From positions 1-5,132 of the forward strand of contig RFJF01000016.1 in the NCBI GenBank assembly GCA_003695455.1: DNA of 5,132 nt, read 5' to 3'. This DNA comes from Chloroflexota bacterium. Lineage in GTDB: Bacteria; Chloroflexota; Anaerolineae; 4572-78; J111. This document shows, in pieces, positions 1 to 5,132 of this stretch (the first letter of the stretch is position 1; each line of letters begins with the position of its first letter). A program made the position numbers and the translations under genes. The notes under the pieces were generated by a model, which saw only the letters and a list, made by a program, of their open reading frames with translations, had not been told where the DNA came from and did not search any database.

Positions 1-380
1 ACCTGCGGCCGAATCCGCCCGCCGCGCAGGGCAATGGCCTGCATAACCTCGGGCACGCCGTGTCCTTTGGCCTCTTTGGCAAAACGGTTAATCAGTGGCC
101 CGGCAATCAGCGCGCCCAAAGCCGGGATGAAAATGATGGCAAATATACCCAACCAGGTTGATAAAAATGGCAGGATAAAATCAAAAAATATGGTCTGAAA
201 CTGCTCAATCAGCCAGATAAATCCGATGGCCCCAAAGCCCGTGCCTAAGCCAACCAGAATTGAGGTGATGAGGACCACAATGGTTTCGGACGGTTGGTAC
301 CGGTCAATCAGGTTCCGGCTCAGGCGGGTGAGGTGTTGTGAAAGGCCTTTTGATTCTGTTACCGAATCTGGTGCTACCAA
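1..380 (-). CDS. ClC-family chloride channel/transporter, N-terminal part (3' end outside window)
   Basis: This is the beginning of a ClC-type anion channel or H+/anion antiporter of the inner membrane. 126 full codons are visible before the left edge. From the TTG start there is a short polar N-terminus (about residues 1-32), a first hydrophobic helix (about 33-59, rich in Val, Ile, Leu and Gly), a second one (about 76-98), and then the family motif GHGVPEVM at 106-113, followed by ALRGGRIRP. This matches the first selectivity-filter segment (GxGxP) of ClC proteins. The external gating glutamate, the later helices and any C-terminal CBS domains would lie outside the window. I chose the TTG at 380 because an AGGAG sits 7 bases upstream and a good promoter lies between it and the only upstream in-frame ATG (552-554). 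An ATG start would add 58 residues from AT-richer DNA with no ribosome site and a less typical long N-terminus. Family assignment is firm; whether it is a channel or an antiporter, and its ion preference, are not visible. Confidence 0.85.
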   Translation of the reverse strand, partial: MVAPDSVTESKGLSQHLTRLSRNLIDRYQPSETIVVLITSILVGLGTGFGAIGFIWLIEQFQTIFFDFILPFLSTWLGIFAIIFIPALGALIAGPLINRFAKEAKGHGVPEVMQAIALRGGRIRPQ

Positions 381-387
381 TTTTTTG

Positions 388-392
388 CTCCT
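388..392 (-). promoter_or_regulatory. Shine-Dalgarno site deciding the TTG start of the ClC gene
   Basis: Reading the minus strand, AGGAG is followed by seven bases (C then six A) and then TTG at 380-378. Sequence and spacing are near ideal for ribosome binding. The alternative ATG at 554-552 is preceded by an A-rich stretch with no purine core of this kind. This is the main evidence for the TTG start. Confidence 0.7.
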
Positions 393-513
393 GCTTTCTT
401 TAATATGTTCAACTTGCGGTATTTGATTTGCTGTATTGATTTGTTCAAATTCATTGCGCTGTTGTTGCAGCAATCGGTAGCAAATTTCACCAACCGTAAT
501 CTGCCAACGGCAA

Positions 514-542
514 ATGATAATACTGTAGAGGCCGCGAGTCAA
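514..542 (-). promoter_or_regulatory. sigma70-type promoter of the ClC gene
   Basis: On the minus strand a -35 box TTGACT (542-537) and a -10 box TATCAT (519-514) are separated by exactly 17 bases. Each box matches the consensus (TTGACA, TATAAT) at five of six positions. Transcription would start near 507, leaving an untranslated leader of about 125 bases before the TTG at 380. The promoter lies just downstream of the terminator at 578-612, as expected for a new transcription unit. It also lies downstream of the ATG at 554, so a transcript from here could not use that ATG. The prediction rests on sequence match only. Confidence 0.6.
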
Positions 543-577
543 ACTCATCAACATGCCAGTTTTCTTTTTACGTAACC

Positions 578-612
578 AAAACGGCCTCACGGGGAAGCCG
601 CAAGGCCGTTTT
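578..612 (-). terminator. intrinsic terminator of the malic enzyme gene, possibly bidirectional
   Basis: A perfect 10-bp inverted repeat (AAAACGGCCT at 578-587, AGGCCGTTTT at 603-612) begins 38 bases after the malic enzyme stop codon. In minus-strand RNA the stem can extend inward through two G-U pairs and three G-C pairs to leave a five-base loop. In plus-strand RNA the same two positions would be A-C mismatches, so the fold favours the minus strand. The minus-strand side ends in UUUU followed by GGUU. The plus-strand side ends in UUUUU followed by GUU, so it could also stop transcription from the other direction. Confidence 0.85.
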
Positions 613-650
613 TGTTAACAGATTGAATCAGGCAGATGATTTGCCCCGGT

Positions 651-2894
651 TTATCGTTCCTGGGCGTCTACCACGGCCAGTGCGGCAATATTGACAATAC
701 CCCGAACTTCTTCTCCGCGCTGCAAAATATGCACCGGTTTGTCCATGCCCAGCAAAATGGGGCCAATGGCTTCTACACCGCCCAGCCGGTGCAGCAGTTT
801 GTAGGCAATATTGGCGGCTTCAAGGTTGGGGAACACCAGTACGTTGGCGTTGCGAACCTGACTAAACGGGTACAATTCATCGGTGATGTCAGGCACAACC
901 GCGGTATCGGCCATCATTTCTCCGTCAATAACCAGGTCTGGCTGGCGCTCGCGGGCAATTTGTGCGGCCTGGCGCATTTTGTCTGTTACGGGGTGGCGGG
1001 TGCTGCCAAAGTTTGAGAAGCTGAGCATGGCTACGCGGGGTTCAATATCAAACCGTTTCACCTCTTTGGCGGCCAGAATAGCAATTTCTGCCAAATCTTC
1101 GGCGGTGGGGTTAATGTTTACCGTGGTATCTACAAAAAAGTACACTTTGTCACGGACAATCATCATATACATACCGGCCACTTTGGTTACGTCGGGCGCA
1201 GTACCAATGATTTGCAGCGCCGGGCGAATGACCTCGGCGTAATCGTGGGTTAACCCGGATACGTAGGCGTCGGCATCGCCCTGTTCAACCATCATGGGGC
1301 CAAACACGCTGCGGCGGCGCATCATTGCCTGCGCATTGCTCTGCGTAACCCCTTTGCGTTCCCGTTTTTTCCAAAAGGCTTGCCAGTAAGATTCAAACCG
1401 GTCACTTTCTTGCGGGTAGATGACGGTGGGCGAGTATTCCAGACCCAGTTCGGCAATCTGCTGGTCAATGACCTCTTTTTGGCCCAGCAGGATGGGGTGG
1501 GCAATGCCTTGATCGGCCAGCAAGGCGGCAGCGCGAATGATTTTTGAACGCTCGCCTTCGCCAAATACAACCCGTTTGGGGTTTTGCCGGGCTTTGTTGT
1601 TAATGTGGCGCATAAGCTGCCAGCCTTTGCCCAGCCGGGCCTCGAGCTGTTCTTTGTACTTTTCAATGTCCAGTTCCCGGCGGGCAACGCCGCTTTTAAT
1701 GGCGGCTTCGGCAATGGCCGGCGCAACCCACAGCAGTACCCGCGGGTCTACAGGTTTGGGGATGAGGTATTCTCGGCCAAATTTGAGCGAATCTAAATTG
1801 TAGGCTTTGAGAACAACATCGGGAACGTCTTCTTTGGCCAGTGCGGCCAGAGCGTAGGCGGCGGCCAGCTTCATTTCGTCATTAATGCTGCGGGCCTGCA
1901 CATCCAGCGCGCCGCGGAAAATAAACGGAAAGCCCAGCACGTTGTTGATTTGGTTGGGGTAGTCACTGCGGCCGGAACCAACAATTACATCGGGGCGGGC
2001 ACCTTTAGCCAGCTCATATTTGATTTCCGGGTCCGGGTTGGCCATGGCAAAAATAATGGGGTCCTGGGCCATTGATTTAACCATATCCTGGGTCACAACG
2101 TCGGCTACGGACAGGCCGTAAAAAACATCGGCGCCAACCATTGCATCTTCCAGCGTGCGGGCATCGGTTTCTTTGGCAAAGCGGGCTTTGTATTTGTTCA
2201 TTCCGGCTTCGCGCCCGGCGTGGATCACCCCGCGGGAGTCAACCATGGTTACGTTTTCTCGCTTGCCGCCGGCCAGAATGAACAGTTCGGCGCAGGAAAT
2301 GGCGGCGGCGCCGGCGCCGTTGATGGTCAGCTTGATATCTTCCATCTTTTTGCCCACCAGTTCCACCGCGTTAATCAACCCGGCAGTGGCAATGATGGCC
2401 GTGCCGTGCTGGTCATCGTGAAATACCGGAATATCCAGCATTTCCTTGAGGGTTTCTTCAATGTAAAAACATTCGGGGGCTTTGATATCCTCAAGGTTGA
2501 TGCCGCCAAAGGTGGGGGCAATGGCCCGCACCACGTTGATAATCTCGTCCGGGTCCGAACTGTCCACTTCGATATCAAACACGTCAACATCGGCAAAGCG
2601 TTTAAAGAGCACGCCTTTGCCTTCCATGACCGGTTTTGAGGCCAGCGGCCCGCGATTGCCCAGCCCCAGAATTGCACTGCCGTTGGAAACCACCGCCACC
2701 AGATTGCCCCGCGCGGTGTATTTAAATGCATTGTCCGGGTTATCGGCAATTTCCAGTACCGGAATTGCCACGCCGGGGGTGTAGGCCAATGAAAGATCGA
2801 GTTGGGTACTGGCCGGTTTGGTGATTTTCACCTCAATTTTGCCGGGGCGCCCTTCCTCGTGATAGCGAAGCGCCATTTCTTTTGTGATTTTCAT
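651..2894 (-). CDS. maeB: MaeB-type malic enzyme with fused phosphotransacetylase-like domain
   Basis: Complete protein of 747 residues, close to the roughly 760 usual for MaeB. It oxidatively decarboxylates malate to pyruvate and CO2, most likely with NADP+, in the cytoplasm, linking the C4-acid pool to pyruvate and NADPH. The malic N-terminal domain (about 10-160) carries the catalytic Tyr38 (AYTPGVA), Lys93 (EGKG) and metal ligands Glu135-Asp136 and Asp160-Asp161 (HDDQHGTA). The nucleotide-binding domain (about 163-400) has the GAGAAA loop at 193-198, MANPDPE at 284-290 and [11 protein letters not shown] at 308-318. From about 430 to 745 follows a full PTA_PTB-like domain. In this domain the motif that reads DLSRG in active phosphotransacetylases reads ILQRG (723-727), so it is probably regulatory, as known for MaeB proteins that respond to acetyl-CoA. 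The ATG start is fixed by AGGAGG six bases upstream. NAD versus NADP preference cannot be settled by eye. Confidence 0.96.
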   Translation of the reverse strand: MKITKEMALRYHEEGRPGKIEVKITKPASTQLDLSLAYTPGVAIPVLEIADNPDNAFKYTARGNLVAVVSNGSAILGLGNRGPLASKPVMEGKGVLFKRFADVDVFDIEVDSSDPDEIINVVRAIAPTFGGINLEDIKAPECFYIEETLKEMLDIPVFHDDQHGTAIIATAGLINAVELVGKKMEDIKLTINGAGAAAISCAELFILAGGKRENVTMVDSRGVIHAGREAGMNKYKARFAKETDARTLEDAMVGADVFYGLSVADVVTQDMVKSMAQDPIIFAMANPDPEIKYELAKGARPDVIVGSGRSDYPNQINNVLGFPFIFRGALDVQARSINDEMKLAAAYALAALAKEDVPDVVLKAYNLDSLKFGREYLIPKPVDPRVLLWVAPAIAEAAIKSGVARRELDIEKYKEQLEARLGKGWQLMRHINNKARQNPKRVVFGEGERSKIIRAAALLADQGIAHPILLGQKEVIDQQIAELGLEYSPTVIYPQESDRFESYWQAFWKKRERKGVTQSNAQAMMRRRSVFGPMMVEQGDADAYVSGLTHDYAEVIRPALQIIGTAPDVTKVAGMYMMIVRDKVYFFVDTTVNINPTAEDLAEIAILAAKEVKRFDIEPRVAMLSFSNFGSTRHPVTDKMRQAAQIARERQPDLVIDGEMMADTAVVPDITDELYPFSQVRNANVLVFPNLEAANIAYKLLHRLGGVEAIGPILLGMDKPVHILQRGEEVRGIVNIAALAVVDAQER

Positions 2895-2900
2895 TTGTTC

Positions 2901-2906
2901 CCTCCT
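2901..2906 (-). promoter_or_regulatory. Shine-Dalgarno site of the malic enzyme gene
   Basis: On the minus strand a full AGGAGG lies six bases before the ATG at 2894-2892. It supports this start and suggests efficient translation. It lies close downstream of the hairpin and U-rich tract at 2914-2945, so the structure and the ribosome site are in the same short leader. Confidence 0.85.
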
Positions 2907-2913
2907 GAAAGAA

Positions 2914-2945
2914 CAAAAAAATTTAAAACCTCACTTTTTGAGGTT
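2914..2945 (-). terminator. small hairpin with U-rich tail in the malic enzyme leader (possible attenuator)
   Basis: In minus-strand RNA, AACCUCA (2945-2939) pairs perfectly with UGAGGUU (2933-2927) around a five-base A-rich loop. It is followed by UUAAA and then a run of seven U (2921-2915). This resembles a weak intrinsic terminator, with only three G-C pairs in a seven-pair stem. It sits only some 20 bases before the ribosome site of the malic enzyme gene and about 55 bases after the stronger kinase terminator. It could be a second terminator for the kinase transcript, a leader attenuator of the malic enzyme gene, or an mRNA-stabilising fold. The structure is seen; the role is inferred. 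Confidence 0.4.
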
Positions 2946-3000
2946 GTTACCTTGTTTTGGATGCAATTGAACGCTCAACGTTACACACCATTTGTTACAG

Positions 3001-3036
3001 CAAATAAAATAGGGGAGCACCTGCGCTCTGCTCCCC
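3001..3036 (-). terminator. intrinsic terminator of the histidine kinase gene
   Basis: In minus-strand RNA, GGGGAGCA (3036-3029) pairs perfectly with UGCUCCCC (3019-3012) around a nine-base loop, followed by UAUUUUAUUUG. This is a GC-rich eight-pair stem with a U-rich tail, the classical Rho-independent arrangement. It begins 85 bases after the kinase stop codon and should end that transcript before the malic enzyme gene. Confidence 0.85.
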
Positions 3037-3121
3037 CCGTGTTGAGTTTTCAGGCCATAATTTTAAAGCATACCAATGCCTGGATTTGACCATTCAGCTG
3101 TCTGGTTTGAACGGGCCGTTT

Positions 3122-5132
3122 TCAGCCCTCAGAATCCAAAATGGTGCGAACCTGCAGAACCAGCGTAGCGGGCAGAAACGGTTTTGACAAAAACGCTGCA
3201 TCAGGGCCTGGCATATCCTGATTAAACGTAACCCGGTCCGCGTAGCCGGATGTGAAAAGTATTTTGAGCATAGGATAAGCCTGTTTTAATTTTTCCGCCA
3301 ATGTTGTGCCGCTCATGTGGGGCATCACAACATCGGTGAGCAGCAGGTCAATCTGGCCGGTATGCCGCCGGACCAACGGAATGGCCTCTTTGCCGTTAGA
3401 GGCAGCCAGCACGGTGTAGCCCTGGTTTCGCAGGGTGTAGGCCGATAGCTCGCGGACTGACTCTTCGTCTTCAACCAGCAGAATGGTTTCTGTGCCCCGC
3501 GGCCACGGGCTTGCCTGAGCAGCGTCGGTCGGCGCGGTATCTGGCGGGGCAAAGACACGCGGTAAATATATGTTGAACGTGGTACCTGCGCCCGGTTGGC
3601 TGCTGACTAAAATCTGTCCGTGCGCCTGTTTGATGATTCCAAACACCGTGGCCAACCCCAGGCCCGTGCCTTGCCCAACTTCTTTGGTGGTAAAAAACGG
3701 CTCAAAAATTCTGGCTTTGACTTCTTCGGTCATACCGGCGCCGGTGTCGCTGACCGCCACCAATACATAGTCACCCGGCTCAAAATCTGCGAATTGGCCG
3801 TTAACTTTGTCAGTGAGCGTAATATTTGTGGTTTCAATTAGCAGCTGCCCCCCGTTGGACATGGCATCGCGGGCGTTGACCGCCAGGTTGAGTATCACTT
3901 GTTCAATCTGGCCGGGGTCGGCTTTAACCTGCCCTAAATTTGGGGCCAGGTTGGTTTCAAAGACAATGTGCTCGCCAATGAGGCGGCGCAGCATTTTGTT
4001 GAGATTGCGCACCACTTCATTCAGGTTCAGAATTTTAGGGTCAATAGCCTGCCGCCGGGCAAAGGCCAGCAACTGGCGGGTGAGGTTGGCTGCACTGGCG
4101 GCATTTTTGAGAACACCCTGAATATCATTTCTGGCGGGGGTTCCCGGCTCAAGCGATTGCAGCGCCAGTTCAGAAAAACCCATAATTCCGGTGAGCAGGT
4201 TGTTAAAATCATGAGCAACGCCGCCGGCCAACCGGCCAATGCTCTCCATTTTTTGCGATTGGTAGTACTGCTCTTCCAACTGCAACTCGCGTGAAACATC
4301 GCGCTGCACCGACACAAAATTTACAATTTTGTTGTGCTTGTCTGTAACGGGGCTAATGGCAATGTCTTCGGTGTACAGGCTGCCGTCTTTTTTGCGATTC
4401 ACCAGCCGCCCGTGCCACACCTTTCCGTTGTTAATGGTGGCCCACATATCGGCGTAAAACGCTTTGTCTTGCCGGTGGCTGTTCAAAATGCGCGGCGTTT
4501 TGCCAATTGCCTCTTCTCTGGTGTAGCCGGTGGTTTGTTCAAAGGCCGGGTTAACGTACAAAATCGTTTCTTCAGCATCGGTGATGAGAATGCTTTCCGA
4601 GGCTTGCTCGATGGCTGTGCTCAGCAGCCGCCGCCGGGCGTCTGATTGCCACCGCGTAAGCGTGCCGGCCAGTTGGTCTGCTACGCGGGCAATCAGCGTG
4701 GTGTCGGCGTCAGACAGGTTTACATCAAGCGGATTGCCCACGTTCAACATTCCAATAAACTGGTCGTTTACCATGAGCGGGGCAATTACCAACCGCTCTA
4801 CATTCAGTTGTGTCAGCAGATGCCGGAACGGTTCTGTGCGCGGGTTCTGTTGTGCGTTATCCAGCACCAGCGGTTTGCCATATTCTCTGAAATATTGGGC
4901 CACAGCCTGATTTCTGGCCGGAACGGTTTGGTGCAAAATTGACGGATAACCGGATTCGGGCGGCTGGTATTCGGCGGCAATAGTTGCTGTGTTGGCGGCA
5001 AAATCAAGCAGAACAATGCAAACCACCGATGCCGAATATGCCTGACCCAACGCCCGGCACGCCGCTGCCAGTATGGCTTGCTGGTCGCTTTCTGAAACCG
5101 AGGCAGCAATGACCTGATTCAGCAGGGTTAGC
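3122..5132 (-). CDS. hybrid sensor histidine kinase, GAF-PAS-HisKA-HATPase-receiver (5' end outside window)
   Basis: The reading frame is open to the right edge, giving 669 full codons; residues are numbered from the codon at 5131-5129. A GAF domain spans about 1-159. A PAS domain with its PAC tail spans about 170-282 (ending VSVQRDVSRE). A dimerisation and phosphoacceptor helix has AHDFNNLL with phosphorylatable His307 (codon 4213-4211). The ATPase domain shows the N box with Asn419 (NLAVNARDAM), the G1 box DTGAGM from Asp462, the F box FEPFFTT and the G2 box GQGTGLGLA. A C-terminal receiver (about 549-665) has the acidic pair Glu554-Asp555, phosphoacceptor Asp600 (TDVVMP), Thr627 and Lys650. 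All residues needed for autophosphorylation and transfer to the receiver are present. No membrane helix, DNA-binding or other output domain is seen, so the signal probably leaves through an unlinked phosphotransfer protein or regulator. The ligand is unknown. The TTG at 5050 is inside the GAF domain and is not the real start. Confidence 0.93.
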   Translation of the reverse strand, partial: LTLLNQVIAASVSESDQQAILAAACRALGQAYSASVVCIVLLDFAANTATIAAEYQPPESGYPSILHQTVPARNQAVAQYFREYGKPLVLDNAQQNPRTEPFRHLLTQLNVERLVIAPLMVNDQFIGMLNVGNPLDVNLSDADTTLIARVADQLAGTLTRWQSDARRRLLSTAIEQASESILITDAEETILYVNPAFEQTTGYTREEAIGKTPRILNSHRQDKAFYADMWATINNGKVWHGRLVNRKKDGSLYTEDIAISPVTDKHNKIVNFVSVQRDVSRELQLEEQYYQSQKMESIGRLAGGVAHDFNNLLTGIMGFSELALQSLEPGTPARNDIQGVLKNAASAANLTRQLLAFARRQAIDPKILNLNEVVRNLNKMLRRLIGEHIVFETNLAPNLGQVKADPGQIEQVILNLAVNARDAMSNGGQLLIETTNITLTDKVNGQFADFEPGDYVLVAVSDTGAGMTEEVKARIFEPFFTTKEVGQGTGLGLATVFGIIKQAHGQILVSSQPGAGTTFNIYLPRVFAPPDTAPTDAAQASPWPRGTETILLVEDEESVRELSAYTLRNQGYTVLAASNGKEAIPLVRRHTGQIDLLLTDVVMPHMSGTTLAEKLKQAYPMLKILFTSGYADRVTFNQDMPGPDAAFLSKPFLPATLVLQVRTILDSEG

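Noticed and set aside
226..426. Plus-strand open frame of 66 codons
   Set aside because: It lies opposite the ClC start region, shows no domain, and covers the ClC ribosome site on the other strand.
552..554. ATG as start of the ClC gene
   Set aside because: It has no ribosome site, lies upstream of the best promoter, and would give an atypically long N-terminus; TTG at 380 is better supported.
636..1016. Plus-strand open frame of 126 codons
   Set aside because: It lies almost wholly opposite the well-supported malic enzyme gene, and its sequence is an antisense shadow with no recognisable domain.
2946..3000. Possible sigma70 promoter for the malic enzyme gene
   Set aside because: TTGAGC and TTGCAT boxes exist, but no acceptable -10 box lies 15-19 bases downstream of either.
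2802..3089. Plus-strand open frame of 95 codons covering the gap between the kinase and malic enzyme genes
   Set aside because: It overlaps the malic enzyme 5' end, runs through two hairpins and resembles no known protein; it has the look of a chance frame.
3110..3120. Short palindrome just after the kinase stop codon
   Set aside because: Five-base arms around one base with no U tract; too short to call a terminator or operator, and a real terminator follows at 3001-3036.
5048..5050. TTG as start of the histidine kinase
   Set aside because: The frame stays open to the window edge, and the 27 codons upstream (LTLLNQVIAAS and onward) look like the normal beginning of a GAF domain, so the real start is outside the window.

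Overview
The window shows an ordinary bacterial chromosomal segment. All three protein genes lie on the minus strand and are read in the order hybrid sensor histidine kinase (5' end cut by the right edge), then a MaeB-type malic enzyme (complete), then a ClC-family chloride channel/transporter (3' end cut by the left edge). There are no tRNA or rRNA genes, insertion sequences, CRISPR arrays or phage genes. The organism cannot be fixed from this sequence alone. The moderate GC content, Shine-Dalgarno-type start sites, a sigma70-like promoter and the style of the GAF-PAS-kinase-receiver protein are compatible with an environmental bacterium such as a member of Chloroflexota (Anaerolineae), but that is a low-confidence inference.

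Layout. Positions 3122-5132 hold a kinase with GAF, PAS, HisKA, HATPase and receiver domains in that order. The 227-bp gap at 2895-3121 holds a good intrinsic terminator for the kinase transcript (3001-3036), a second small hairpin with a U-rich tail in the malic enzyme leader (2914-2945), and the malic enzyme ribosome-binding site (2901-2906). Positions 651-2894 encode a 747-residue malic enzyme fused to a phosphotransacetylase-like domain. The 270-bp gap at 381-650 holds a strong hairpin terminator (578-612), a clear sigma70-type promoter (514-542) and an AGGAG site (388-392) placed for a TTG start of the ClC gene at 380.

How the parts relate. The genes are co-directional, but terminators separate them and the ClC gene has its own promoter, so they look like three independent transcription units rather than an operon. 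The malic enzyme links the malate pool to pyruvate and reducing power. Its C-terminal domain appears to have lost phosphotransacetylase catalytic residues and is probably an acetyl-CoA-type allosteric module. The kinase probably signals through phosphotransfer, and no partner regulator is visible. The ClC protein moves anions across the membrane. No functional link among the three is evident.

No undescribed multi-gene system was found. The items most worth checking are the leader hairpin of the malic enzyme gene, the coherent promoter, ribosome-site and TTG start arrangement of the ClC gene, the degenerate catalytic residues of the fused domain, and the His in the ClC selectivity motif.
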